Shown: positions 17,793 through 26,679 of the stretch, one piece after another
Layout of the letters: each line of letters starts with the position of its first letter
How positions within the stretch are numbered: the stretch's first letter is position 1
Assembly: GCF_002081825.1 (NCBI RefSeq)
Contig: NZ_MUKU01000004.1
Location: 1 to 64,000 of the forward strand
Reading direction: 5' to 3'
Source: Chromobacterium haemolyticum
GTDB taxonomy: Bacteria > Pseudomonadota > Gammaproteobacteria > Burkholderiales > Chromobacteriaceae
DNA length: 64,000 nt
Notes under the pieces: model-generated
What the model was told of the DNA's origin: nothing
What the model saw: only the letters and a program-made list of their open reading frames with translations
Databases searched by the model: none
Position numbers and translations under genes: made by a program

Positions 17793-19319
17793 GTGAATCA
17801 TGCTGCATTGAACGAAATGATGACGCCGGCGGAGTACCTGGCCAGTCTCAACGACGGCCGCGAGGTCTACATCTACGGCCAGAAGGTGGCGGACGTCAGC
17901 CGGCACCCGGCTTTCCGCAACAGCGCCTACTCGATGTCGCGGCTGTACGAGGCGCTGCACCACCCGGACAGCCAGGAGCTGATGACCGACATCGATCCGG
18001 AAGGCTACCGCACCCATCGCTATTTCATGCCCAGCCGCTCCTGTGAGGACCTGCTCAAAGCCCGCGACGCCATCGCCCACTGGTCGCGGCTGACTTACGG
18101 CTTCATGGGCCGCACCCCGGACTACAAGGCCGGCTTCACCGCCACGCTGAAATCCGACCCCCATCTATACGCGCCCTTCCACGACAACGCGCTGAGCTGG
18201 TATCGCCAGAGCGCGCGCAAGGTGCTGTTCCTCAACCATGTGCTGGTGAACCCGCCGGCGGGCCGCGCCCGCGCCGCCTCGGAGATGCGCGATCTTTACC
18301 TGCACGTGGAAAAGGAAACCGACGCCGGCATCATCGTGCGCGGCGCCAAGATGGTGGCCACCAGCGCCGCCATCTCCAACGCCACCTTCGTCGCCCAGAA
18401 CAGCGCCGCCCAATACCAGCCGGGCGGCGAGGAGGACTTCGCGCTCTGCTTCATCCTGCCGATGAACGCGCCCAACCTCAAAATCATCTGCCGCCGCTCC
18501 TACGAAGCCGCGGCGCTCAGCCCCTTCGACAACCCGCTGTCCAGCCGCTTCGACGAAAACGACTCGGTGCTGATCTTCGACGGCGTGTTCGTGCCCTGGG
18601 AAAACGTGCTGATCTACCGCGACATCGAGCGCGCGCGCAGCTTCTATTCCGCCTCCGGCTTCCTCAACCGCTACCCGCTGCAATCCGGCACCCGGCTGGC
18701 GGTGAAGATGGACTTCATCTGCGGCCTGCTGGCCAAGGTGCTGGAGTCCAACGGCAGCGACGGCTTCCGCGGCGTGCGCGCCCGGTTGGCGGATATCGTG
18801 GCGCTGCGCAACCTGATGTGGTCGCTGACCGAATCGCTGTGCCACAACCCGGAACCGCGCCGCGACGGCTCGGTGGTGCCGCGGCTGGAAGCCGCCGCCA
18901 CGGTGCGCTATTTCGGCACCCAGATGATGTCCCAGCTCAAACCGGTGTTCAACACCATACTCGGCGGCTCGCCCATCATGCAGGTGTCCAGCTGGCTGGA
19001 CCTGGCCAACCCGGAACTCAAGGACCTGATCGGCTGCTACTTCCAGGGCACCGATCAGGAGGCGGTGGACCGGCTCAAACTGATCAAGCTGCTGTGGGAC
19101 GCGCTGGGCAGCGAGTTCGGCGGCCGCCACGAGCTGTACGAGCACAACTACGCCGGCAACAACGAGCAGGTGCGGCTGGACATGCTGCGCCACTGCGAGA
19201 GCAGCGGCGTGCTGGAGCAATGCCGCGCGCTGGTGGACGACTGCATGGCCGACTACACGCCGGACGGCTGGGCGCGTCCGGGCTGGCAGTTCGACGGCGT
19301 TTGCCGCGACCGCGTTTGA
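17793..19319 (+). CDS. HpaB/PvcC-like FADH2-dependent aromatic monooxygenase
   Basis: This 508-aa protein belongs to the 4-hydroxyphenylacetate 3-hydroxylase large-subunit family (group D flavin monooxygenases). Family blocks are LNDGREVYIYGQKVADVSRHPAF, the central DGVFVPWENVLIYRD (about 266-280) and the C-terminal LLWDALGSEFGGRHELYEHNYAG. It should hydroxylate a phenolic or similar substrate using FADH2 supplied by a separate reductase. The start is GTG at 17793 with GAGGAG six bases upstream. It opens the operon. The matching reductase gene appears only as a remnant at 26469. PvcC of paerucumarin synthesis is the other close relative type. Confidence 0.85.
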   Translation: MNHAALNEMMTPAEYLASLNDGREVYIYGQKVADVSRHPAFRNSAYSMSRLYEALHHPDSQELMTDIDPEGYRTHRYFMPSRSCEDLLKARDAIAHWSRLTYGFMGRTPDYKAGFTATLKSDPHLYAPFHDNALSWYRQSARKVLFLNHVLVNPPAGRARAASEMRDLYLHVEKETDAGIIVRGAKMVATSAAISNATFVAQNSAAQYQPGGEEDFALCFILPMNAPNLKIICRRSYEAAALSPFDNPLSSRFDENDSVLIFDGVFVPWENVLIYRDIERARSFYSASGFLNRYPLQSGTRLAVKMDFICGLLAKVLESNGSDGFRGVRARLADIVALRNLMWSLTESLCHNPEPRRDGSVVPRLEAAATVRYFGTQMMSQLKPVFNTILGGSPIMQVSSWLDLANPELKDLIGCYFQGTDQEAVDRLKLIKLLWDALGSEFGGRHELYEHNYAGNNEQVRLDMLRHCESSGVLEQCRALVDDCMADYTPDGWARPGWQFDGVCRDRV

Positions 19320-19342
19320 ACCGGACCGGAAAGGAGGCAAGC

Positions 19343-20389
19343 ATGCTGTACGCAGGCAAATGGGACCGCGCCGGTCTGGACTACCAGGCCTTGAAGAACC
19401 AATGGCACGTGGTGGCGCGCGCCGACGAAGTCAGCGCCGAACGCCCCAAGGCGGTGCGGCTGCTGGGCGAGGAACTGGTGCTGTGGCGCGACGGCGCCGG
19501 CCAGATCCACGCCTGGAAGGACTATTGCGGCCACCGCGGCGCCAAGCTGTCGCTGGGCTGCGTCAAAAAGGGCGAGATCGAATGCCCCTACCACGGCTGG
19601 CGCTTTGACGCCGGCGGCCAGTGCACGCGGGTGCCGGCCCACCCGGACCAGGCCACGCCCTCGTCGGCGCGGCTGATCTTCCGTCACCACGCGGCAGAAC
19701 GCTACGGCCTGATCTGGGCCAGCCTGGACGCGCCGCAGCGGCCGCTGCCGGTGTTCCCGGAATGGGAGGACGACAGTTTCCGCAAAGTCTTCGCCGGCCC
19801 CTACCGCTATATGGGCAACGCCTTGCGCTCGGTGGAAAACTTTCTCGACGCTTCGCACTTCCCCTTCGTCCACGCCAATCTCAACGGCGACCCGGACGCG
19901 CCGGAACCGCTGCCGGACTATCAGGTGTTCAAGGACGAACACGGGCTGCGCACCTCGGAAATCTCGGTGTTCCAGCCCTACGGCGACCACCGCGGCATCC
20001 CGGTCACCGCGCGCTACACCTACTCGGTGTTCAACCCCACCACCGCCTACTTCGTCAAGAAAACCGGCGACACCGAGCGCTTCTGCACTTTCCTCAACGC
20101 CACCCCGGTGGACGAGGCCGAGTGCGTGATCTGGCTGATCGTCGCCATCAACTTCGGCGCCGACTTGAGCGAGGAAAAAATCCTCTACCGCCAGGACATG
20201 GTGTTCGAGCAGGACCGGCTGATCGTGGAATCGCAGCGCCCGGCGCGGCTGCCGCTGGACATCCAGCAGGAAATGCACGTTCGCAGCGACCGGCTGGGCA
20301 TCGAATACCGGCGCTGGATCAAGGAACTGGGCCTGCGCGCCGACTCGCCAAACCACGCCGAGCCGCGCGCCGCGGCCTTGCTGAACTGA
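19343..20389 (+). CDS. Rieske non-heme iron oxygenase (VanA-like)
   Basis: This 348-aa protein has an N-terminal Rieske [2Fe-2S] domain with CGH (about 55-57) and CPYHGWRF (about 75-82). The catalytic domain carries ENFLDASHFPFVH, whose Asp and His residues bind the mononuclear iron. The C-terminal block IVESQRPARLPLD is typical of vanillate-demethylase-like single-component oxygenases. It should demethylate, hydroxylate or otherwise oxidise a small molecule with electrons from a separate reductase. AAAGGAGG precedes the ATG. It lies 23 bp after the HpaB-like gene. Confidence 0.88.
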   Translation: MLYAGKWDRAGLDYQALKNQWHVVARADEVSAERPKAVRLLGEELVLWRDGAGQIHAWKDYCGHRGAKLSLGCVKKGEIECPYHGWRFDAGGQCTRVPAHPDQATPSSARLIFRHHAAERYGLIWASLDAPQRPLPVFPEWEDDSFRKVFAGPYRYMGNALRSVENFLDASHFPFVHANLNGDPDAPEPLPDYQVFKDEHGLRTSEISVFQPYGDHRGIPVTARYTYSVFNPTTAYFVKKTGDTERFCTFLNATPVDEAECVIWLIVAINFGADLSEEKILYRQDMVFEQDRLIVESQRPARLPLDIQQEMHVRSDRLGIEYRRWIKELGLRADSPNHAEPRAAALLN

Positions 20390-20402
20390 CAGGGAGCAAG
20401 CA

Positions 20403-21777
20403 ATGGACGCCTTTGAACCCCGCCGCCTCCAACTGGCCGAGCGCGAATCCAACGCCCGCACCTACGCGCGCGGCATAGATCGCGTGATCAGCCGCGGCGA
20501 GTTGGCCCGAGTCTACGACAGCGAAGGCCGCGAATACCTGGACTGCCTGGCCTGCGCCGGCGCGCTGCCGCTGGGCCACAACCACCCCTTCGTCCAACAG
20601 CGGGTGACTGCTTTTCTGCAATCCGGCCAGCTGCAGCAGGCGCTGGACATCGCCACCCCAGCCAAGCTCGCCTTCGTCGAACAGCTGTATCAGGCGCTGC
20701 CCGCCGGCTTCGCCGAACACGCCAAGGTGCAGTTCTGCGGCCCGTCCGGCTCCGACGCGGTGGAAGCCGCGCTCAAACTGTTCAAGACCGCCACCGGCCG
20801 CCGCCCGGTGCTGGCCTTTCAGGGCGCCTACCACGGCATGACCATGGGCGCGCTGGGCATGATGGGCAACCTCGGGCCGAAACAGGCGGTCAGCGGCTAC
20901 CCGGCGGAAATCCAGTTCCTGCCGTTTCCCTACGCTTACCGCAGCCCCTTCGGCGCCGACGCCGCCGAGACCGAGCGGCTGTCGCTGGCCTATTTGGAAA
21001 ACCTGCTGTCCGACCCGGAAAGCGGCGTCGGCAAACCGGCCATGCTGCTGGTGGAGCCCATCCAGGGCGAAGGCGGCTGCATCCCGGCCAGCGCGGAATG
21101 GCTGCGCGGCCTGCGCGAAATCACCGCGCGCCACGACGTGCCGCTGGTGATGGACGAAGTGCAAACCGGCTTCGGCCGCAGCGGCGACATGTTCGCCCAT
21201 GAATGGGCCTGCATCGTGCCGGACGCCGTCATCCTGTCCAAGGCGGTGGGCGGCGGCTACCCGCTGGCCCTCGTGGCCTACCACCAAAAATACGACCGCT
21301 GGGCCCCAGGCGCCCACGCCGGCACCTTCCGCGGCAATCAGATCGCCCTGGTCAGCGGCGCAGCCACGCTGGAATACCTGCGCCGGCCCGGCGTGCTGGA
21401 GCAAGTGCGGGAGTTGGGCCAACTGCTGCGCCAGAGGCTGCAAGCGCTGCAAACGCGCTTCTCCTGCATCGGCGAAGTGCGCGGCCCGCGGCCTGATGCT
21501 GGGCGTGGAGCTGATAGACCCCAACGGCACGCCGGACGCACTGGGCCACCCGCCGGCCAACGGCTTGCTGGCCAAGGCGCTCAAGCGCGCCTGCCTGGAA
21601 CACGGCCTGATCCTGGAGAGCGGCGGCCGTCACGGCGCGGTGATGCGGCTGCTGCCGCCGCTGATCATCAGCGCCGACGACGCGGAAGAAATCGTCCGCC
21701 GTTTTGAAACCGCGCTGACCAGCCTGTGGCCCGCCGCCCCGGCCGCCGCGCACGCACCGGCCGCCATGGCCTTCTGA
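20403..21777 (+). pseudogene. Class III aminotransferase, diaminobutyrate-type (frameshifted)
   Basis: A PLP enzyme resembling L-2,4-diaminobutyrate:2-oxoglutarate aminotransferases (RhbA/PvdH type). Residues 1-361 are normal, with DEVQTGFGRSG (251-261) and the PLP Lys in VILSKAVGGG (K280). At 21485-21488 the run GGCCCGCGG puts the rest out of frame. Reading on in the +1-shifted frame restores RGLMLGVELIDPNG and RHGAVMRLLPPLIIS to the stop at 21777. Removing one C would give 457 aa, the family length. Without it the protein ends in a basic, unrelated tail. Either a true frameshift mutation or a sequencing error; the coding signal is otherwise undamaged. Confidence 0.8.
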
Positions 21778-21792
21778 ACCTGGAGCGACAGC

Positions 21793-23109
21793 ATGACGCA
21801 CACCGTACACGACATCATCGGCATCGGCTTCGGCCCCGCCAACATCGCGCTGGCCATCGCGCTGGAAGAACTGGCGCCGCAGCTGTCCGTGCGCTTCCTG
21901 GAACGGCGTCCCTCCGCCGTCTGGCAGCCGGGCATGCTGCTGGAAGGCTCGGACATCCAGAACCACCCGCTACGCGACCTGGTCACCCCGCGCAACCCCC
22001 GCAGCCGCTACACCTTCACCAACTTCCTGCACGAACACAACCGGCTCTATCAGCACCTGAACCTGCCGCTGCACTACCCGCTGCGGCTGGAATACGCGCA
22101 ATACGTCAGTTGGGTCGCCGGCTGCTTCCAGCACTTGGTGGAATACCAGCGCGAAGTCATCGACATCCTGCCGGTCAACGACAATGCCGGCGAGCTCAGC
22201 CATTACCGCGTGCTGTGCGCCGACGGCCGCGAATACCTGGCGCTCAGCGTGGTGCTGGCGCCGGGCCGCACCCCCAACATCCCGGAACCGTTCCAGCGCG
22301 CGCCGGACCCTCGCGTGGTCCACCTCAACCACTACCTGCCGGCGCTGGAACAATTGAAGGCCAAGGGCGGCGGCCGGGTGGCGGTGATAGGCGGCAGCCA
22401 GAGCGCGGTGGAAATCCTGCTGCACGCCAGCGCCGAGCCGGCGCTGACGCGCGTGGTCGGCGTCACCCGCAACTTCGGCTACCGTCAGAAAGACACCAGC
22501 CCCTTCTCCGACGAGGTCTATTTCCCCGCCTTCGTCGACGCCTTCTTCGCCGCCAGCCCGGAACACAAGGCCAGGCTGCGTCAGGAGCTGGTTTTCACCA
22601 ATTACTCGGCCGCCGACATCGACGTGCTCAACCAGCTCTACGTCAAACAGTACGCCAATCGGCTGCAGGACAAGAACAGCCTGGCCCTGCTCACCTGCAT
22701 GGAGACCGAGGCCTGCGAGCCGGGCGCCGACGGCGTCACGCTGCGGCTGCGCCACTTCCTGGGCGGCGACGCGGTGAGCGAAACCGTGGACCTAGTGGTG
22801 CTGGCCACCGGCTTCCTCGACCTGGGCCGCGGCCCCAAGCGCGAACCCTGGCCGCGCGTGCTGGAAACGCTGTCGCCGCAGCTGTGCGCCGAGCGCGACA
22901 CCGTGGACATCGCGCTGGACTACCGCGTGCGGCTGCAAGGCGCGGCCGACCGCGGCGCGCCGCTATACCTGAACGGCCTGTGCGAATCCTCTCACGGCAT
23001 GGGCGACGCCGGCTCCTTCAGCCTGCTGGCGCTGCGCTCGCAAGCCATCGTGCAATCGCTGACGGAGCGGCTGGAACAAGGATCGCGACATGACGGCGTC
23101 CGCGCTTGA
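21793..23109 (+). CDS. Lysine/ornithine N-monooxygenase family protein (SidA/IucD/PvdA-like)
   Basis: This 438-aa flavoenzyme has the FAD motif IGIGFGPANIALAI (about 8-21) and LQNHPL-like IQNHPLRDLVTPRNP. The NADPH motif VAVIGGSQSAVEIL is at about 196-209, followed by LVVLATGFLDLGRG. The end, GDAGSFSLLALRS, is the family's amino-acid binding region. Members hydroxylate terminal amines of ornithine, lysine or diamines. In siderophore clusters an N-acyltransferase or NIS synthetase normally accompanies it, and none is present here. Its 3' end overlaps the next gene by 20 bp. Confidence 0.88.
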   Translation: MTHTVHDIIGIGFGPANIALAIALEELAPQLSVRFLERRPSAVWQPGMLLEGSDIQNHPLRDLVTPRNPRSRYTFTNFLHEHNRLYQHLNLPLHYPLRLEYAQYVSWVAGCFQHLVEYQREVIDILPVNDNAGELSHYRVLCADGREYLALSVVLAPGRTPNIPEPFQRAPDPRVVHLNHYLPALEQLKAKGGGRVAVIGGSQSAVEILLHASAEPALTRVVGVTRNFGYRQKDTSPFSDEVYFPAFVDAFFAASPEHKARLRQELVFTNYSAADIDVLNQLYVKQYANRLQDKNSLALLTCMETEACEPGADGVTLRLRHFLGGDAVSETVDLVVLATGFLDLGRGPKREPWPRVLETLSPQLCAERDTVDIALDYRVRLQGAADRGAPLYLNGLCESSHGMGDAGSFSLLALRSQAIVQSLTERLEQGSRHDGVRA

Positions 23110-24391
23110 CGCTCTGCTGAGCGCCGCCACCGGCTGGCAGGCGCGCGCGCCGCGGCTGCTGGCGGCCAAAGCCGACGCGCTGCCGGTCAGTTGCGAACTG
23201 GCGGTGATAGGCGCCGGCCTCACCGGGCTGTCGGCGGCGCTGGCCGCCGCCGAGGCCGGCTGCTCGGTGGTGGTGCTGGAAGCCGACACCGTCGGCGGCG
23301 GCGCCACCGGCCGCAACTCCGGCTTCGTCGTGCCGGTGCCCGCGCGCTGCGGCCCGTCGGAGCTCCGCGCCTGGCTGGGCCCGCAGGCCGAGAGCTATCT
23401 GGCCGGCCTAAGCGAAGCCGCTGCCGAACTGCTGGCGCTGCCGGAAGCCAGCCCGGTCCGCAAAGGCTGGATGCAATTGTTCTCCGCCCCCGGCTCCGCG
23501 CAGGCCTCCGCCCTGGCCTGGCGACGGCTGGGCGTGCGCGCCCGCGCGCTGGACGCCGAACAGGCTCAAACCCTGACCGCCGCCGCCGGCTACCACGGCG
23601 GCCTGCTGTTCGAGGACGGCGGCCAGATCGACCCGCTGGCGCTGGCGCGCGGCCTGGCCGAACGCTGCCGCCAACGCGGCGTGATCCTGCTGGAACGCTG
23701 CCCGGCCAAGCTGGTGGAACGGGAAAGCCGGGACGGCATGCACGTGATCCGCACCCCGCGCGGCAGCCTGCGCGCGGGCCGCGTGCTCATGGCCGGCAAC
23801 GCCTACAGCCGCGACGGCGTCGCCGCCGTCGCCCGCCACAGCGTGCCGCTGACGCTGGCGCTCGGGCAGTTCGAACTGAGCGCGGAACAACAGGCGCGGG
23901 TGCTGCCCGCCGACATCCCCTTTTCCGACAATCGCCGCGATATGTGGTTTTTCCGCAAAATGCCGGAAGGCCAATTGCTGACCGGCCTGTTCGCGCTGAG
24001 GCCAGACGCCGAAGCGGAGCAGTACGCCGCCGCCTTGCGCCAGCGCGTCCGCGCCGTCTTCGGCCTGGAGCTCGACGCCGCCCCGCGGCTATGGGCCGGA
24101 CAAGTCGGCCTCACCCCGTCCGGCCTGCCCAGCCTGCGGCGCGTCGGCGACGGCGTCCTGGCCTGGACCGGCTGCAACGGCCGCGGTCTGGCGCTCTCCT
24201 TCATGCTGGGCCGAACCCTGGCGCGCCAACTGATAGGCGCCGGCCCGGCCCTATTGCCATTCAATCCGCGTCCGCTGCGCGGCCGCGCGCTGCTAAAGTG
24301 GATGGCCGAAGCGCTCATCGCCCACGACCGGCGCCGGCGCGCCCGGCTCACGCCGGCCGAACCTCGCTCGCCAAAGGAAGCTACCCCGTGA
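23090..24391 (+). CDS. FAD-dependent amino acid oxidase-like protein (DAO family)
   Basis: This 433-aa protein has a Rossmann FAD site AVIGAGLTGLSAALAAAEAG near residues 39-58. DTVGGGATGRNSGFVVP follows, the DadA/PuuB-type signature, and the C-terminal GDGVLAWTGCNGRGLALS. It should oxidise an amine or amino acid C-N bond. A short leader of about 30 residues precedes the flavin domain, with no signal peptide. It overlaps the preceding gene by 20 bp and the next by 4 bp (GTGA), so it is surely cotranslated with the cluster. Confidence 0.85.
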   Translation: MTASALDALLSAATGWQARAPRLLAAKADALPVSCELAVIGAGLTGLSAALAAAEAGCSVVVLEADTVGGGATGRNSGFVVPVPARCGPSELRAWLGPQAESYLAGLSEAAAELLALPEASPVRKGWMQLFSAPGSAQASALAWRRLGVRARALDAEQAQTLTAAAGYHGGLLFEDGGQIDPLALARGLAERCRQRGVILLERCPAKLVERESRDGMHVIRTPRGSLRAGRVLMAGNAYSRDGVAAVARHSVPLTLALGQFELSAEQQARVLPADIPFSDNRRDMWFFRKMPEGQLLTGLFALRPDAEAEQYAAALRQRVRAVFGLELDAAPRLWAGQVGLTPSGLPSLRRVGDGVLAWTGCNGRGLALSFMLGRTLARQLIGAGPALLPFNPRPLRGRALLKWMAEALIAHDRRRRARLTPAEPRSPKEATP

Positions 24392-25020
24392 GTTCATGCG
24401 CTTTCCATTACCAGGAATACTGCTGTAGCCGCCCCGAGCTGATCGACCGGATGATCGCCCGCTACCCGCTGGCGCTGATCAGCAGCGAACACCAGGGCCA
24501 GCCGCACGCCAGCCACATCCCGCTGTTCCGCGTCGCCGACCGCAGCCTGTTCGGCCACGTAGACCGCCGCAACCCCCAATTCCAGGGCCGCGGCCGCTTT
24601 CCCGCGCGCTTGGTGTTCATGGGGCCGCAAAGCTATATCCCGCCGGAGGCCTACCGCAGCCGCTTGCTGCCCACCTGGAATTACATTGCGGTGCACATGG
24701 ACGTCGAGATCGAAATCCTCGACGACCTCGAATCGGCCCGCCGCGCGCTGCGCGACACCTGCGAGCGGCTGCAGCCGCCCCAGGCGCCGTTCCAGTACGC
24801 CGCCGCCGATCCCCGAGTCATCGCCAACGCGCCGCACATCCTCGGCCTGCGCGTTCATGTGCTGCGCGAGGAAGGCCGCTTCAAACTCTCGCAAGACAAG
24901 AAACCGGAGGATCAGCAAGCGGCGCTGGATCATCTGCTGCGTCGCGACGAAGCCGGAGAGCGCGCGCTCTTGGAGGAGCTGCTGCGATTTGCCGAAACCG
25001 CGGAGCCCGCGCATGGCTGA
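24388..25020 (+). CDS. PaiB-like FMN-binding protein
   Basis: This 210-aa protein starts at GTG 24388, with AAAGGAAG eight bases upstream. It overlaps the oxidase stop as GTGA. It belongs to the PaiB (FMN-binding split barrel, annotated as negative transcriptional regulator) family. Recognisable are LISSEHQGQPHASHIPL, HVDRRNPQF, VVFMGPQ-like LVFMGPQSYIPPEAY and VPTWNY-like LLPTWNYIAVH. The C-terminal KLSQDKKPED is the family's distinctive tail. Here it may be a flavin-dependent enzyme of the pathway rather than a regulator; the sequence cannot decide. Confidence 0.85.
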   Translation: MSSCAFHYQEYCCSRPELIDRMIARYPLALISSEHQGQPHASHIPLFRVADRSLFGHVDRRNPQFQGRGRFPARLVFMGPQSYIPPEAYRSRLLPTWNYIAVHMDVEIEILDDLESARRALRDTCERLQPPQAPFQYAAADPRVIANAPHILGLRVHVLREEGRFKLSQDKKPEDQQAALDHLLRRDEAGERALLEELLRFAETAEPAHG

Positions 25021-26089
25021 ACCCTCCGAGCTGGCTCAGCGCTTCATCGATCAAGGCATCGCGCTTGACCCCGGCCAGCGCCGCGCCGCCGACGCGCTGG
25101 GCGCGCTGCGCCTCCAAACGCGGACCGCCCCCGCCTGGCCGCTGCGCCGGCCGGCGCCGCAAACCGGCGCCTATCTATGGGGCGAACCCGGCCGCGGCAA
25201 AACCATGCTGATGGACGGCCTGTTCGCCTTGTCCACCACGCCGGCGCAACGCATCCACTACCACCAGTTCCTGCGCGACCTGCACCGCGGCCTGGCCCAG
25301 GCCGGCGGCGAGCAAGCCAACTACCTGCCCGCGCTGGCGCGGCGCGTGGCCGCCCAAAGCCGCTTGTTCTGCCTGGACGAATTCCATCTGCACGACATCG
25401 CCGACGCCATCCTGATGGAGCGCTTCCTGACCGTGCTGCTGGAAGAACGGGTACTGGTGATCCTGACCTCCAATTACGCGCCGGAGCAACTGCTGCCGGA
25501 CCCGCAACTGCACCGCTACGCGCTGCGGGTCATCGCGCTGATCCAGCGCCACATGCAGGTGCTGCACCTGGACGGCGACCGCGACTACCGCTACCGCGAA
25601 GCCGCCGCCGGCGAACACTATCTGCACCCTTGCGGCGCGGACGCCGAACAACGCCTGCGCCGCCGGTTGCAAGAGCAGGGCAGGACCGTCGGCCCCGCCG
25701 CCGCCGTCTCGCTGTCCGGCCGGCCGCTGTCCGCGCGGGCGCAAAGCCCGGACTGCGTCTGGTTCGACTTCGAAGCCCTCTGCCTGGGCCCGCGCTCGCA
25801 TCTGGATTACCTGGAGATGTCGGAACGCTGGCACACTGTCGTCGTCTCCGACATTGCCCAGGCCCAGTTGAACAAGGCGGACGGCCTGCGCCGCTTCATC
25901 TGGCTGGTGGACGTGCTCTACGACCGCCGCCAGCGTCTATTGCTGATTTCAGAACGCCCTATCGAAACCATGCTGCGCGAAGCCACGCTGTCGGCGGACA
26001 CCCACCGCACACTGAGCCGGCTCGCCGAAATGCAATCCGCCTCCTTCGCCGCCGCCGCCGCCATCGAAATGAGCCCGCTATGCCAATAG
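25013..26089 (+). CDS. AFG1/ZapE-like ATPase
   Basis: This 358-aa P-loop protein has Walker A GEPGRGKT (about 57-64), Walker B LFCLDEFHLHDIADA and the sensor-like ILTSNYAPEQL. The C-terminal HTVVVSDIAQ..DGLRRFIWLVDVLYDRR and LSRLAEMQS match E. coli ZapE and yeast Afg1 throughout. The usual ZapE is a division-associated housekeeping gene. This copy is locked inside a metabolic operon, overlapping its neighbours by 8 and 10 bp. A role as pathway-specific chaperone or cofactor-insertion ATPase is inference only. Confidence 0.85.
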   Translation: MAEPSELAQRFIDQGIALDPGQRRAADALGALRLQTRTAPAWPLRRPAPQTGAYLWGEPGRGKTMLMDGLFALSTTPAQRIHYHQFLRDLHRGLAQAGGEQANYLPALARRVAAQSRLFCLDEFHLHDIADAILMERFLTVLLEERVLVILTSNYAPEQLLPDPQLHRYALRVIALIQRHMQVLHLDGDRDYRYREAAAGEHYLHPCGADAEQRLRRRLQEQGRTVGPAAAVSLSGRPLSARAQSPDCVWFDFEALCLGPRSHLDYLEMSERWHTVVVSDIAQAQLNKADGLRRFIWLVDVLYDRRQRLLLISERPIETMLREATLSADTHRTLSRLAEMQSASFAAAAAIEMSPLCQ

Positions 26090-26469
26090 TCAGAATCGAA
26101 GACGCCGCCACTCGCACGCCGGCCCAACGCCAAGCCATCGTCCACTGCGTCTACGACGCGCTGCGCGCCGTGTTCGGCGTCAGCGACGAAGAGCTGCAGG
26201 CGCGCTACCAGCGCTTCGCGCCGGAAGATCTGCTGCCGCCGGGCGGCGACCCGGACTACCTGCACATCGAGATCACCGTCTTCGCCGGCCGCAAACCGGA
26301 GACCAAGAAAAAACTCTACGCCAAGCTGGCCGCCGACCTGGCCGCGCTGCTGGACATCCCACCCGCCTCGGTGCTGATCCTGCTGCGCGAAGAGCCGGCC
26401 GAAAACTGGGGCATGCGCGGCGGCCAGTCCGCCAGCGACATCGACTTCGGCTACGCCATCGCCGTCTGA
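26080..26469 (+). CDS. Tautomerase-superfamily protein (Tautomerase_2 type)
   Basis: This 129-aa protein starts MPIVRIEDAATRTPAQRQA, so Pro would be N-terminal after Met removal, as in 4-oxalocrotonate tautomerase and malonate-semialdehyde decarboxylase relatives. The C-terminal half has ITVFAGRKPETKKKLYAKLA and LREEPAENWGMRGGQ, the family's second conserved block (EVPKENWSFG in homologues). It should catalyse keto-enol chemistry on a dicarbonyl or enol product. It overlaps the ATPase gene by 10 bp. Confidence 0.83.
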   Translation: MPIVRIEDAATRTPAQRQAIVHCVYDALRAVFGVSDEELQARYQRFAPEDLLPPGGDPDYLHIEITVFAGRKPETKKKLYAKLAADLAALLDIPPASVLILLREEPAENWGMRGGQSASDIDFGYAIAV

Positions 26470-26660
26470 TGAGCCAGGACCCGCAGGCCCTGCGCCAGAC
26501 CCTGGGCAGCTTCGCCACCGGCGCCGCCGTCGCCTCGGGACTAGAGCCTCAAGCAAGAGCGAGACAAGGCGAAAACGCGCGCAAGCGCGCACCGTTCACG
26601 CAGGAACGCCACGGCGCGCCGCTGATCGGCGCGGCCAGTACCATCAAACCCATCCCCTAG
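26469..26660 (+). pseudogene. Flavin reductase (HpaC-like) remnant truncated at a dispersed repeat
   Basis: The first 24 or so residues, MSQDPQALRQTLGSFATGAAVASG, match the N-terminus of HpaC-type flavin reductases, which are about 165 aa long. The frame then runs directly into a MITE-like repeat end at about 26543 and finishes as unrelated basic sequence (63 codons). The flavin-binding core is absent. Its ATG overlaps the tautomerase stop, so it was once part of the operon. It would have been the natural FADH2 source for the HpaB-like enzyme. Confidence 0.7.
26543..26577 (+). repeat. MITE-like dispersed repeat, copy E (left-end fragment)
   Basis: TAGAGCCTCAAGCAAGAGCG and then GAGACAAGGCGAAAAC match the left end of copies A, C and D, with a short internal deletion. 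Only the left 35 bases are recognisable. It sits exactly where the flavin reductase sequence stops making sense. Confidence 0.6.
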
Positions 26661-26679
26661 CCACTCTGGAACCGCAAAC

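Noticed and set aside
17793-24391. Siderophore biosynthesis cluster
   Set aside because: An N-hydroxylase and a diaminobutyrate-type aminotransferase are present, but there is no NIS synthetase, NRPS, decarboxylase, acyltransferase, exporter or TonB receptor.
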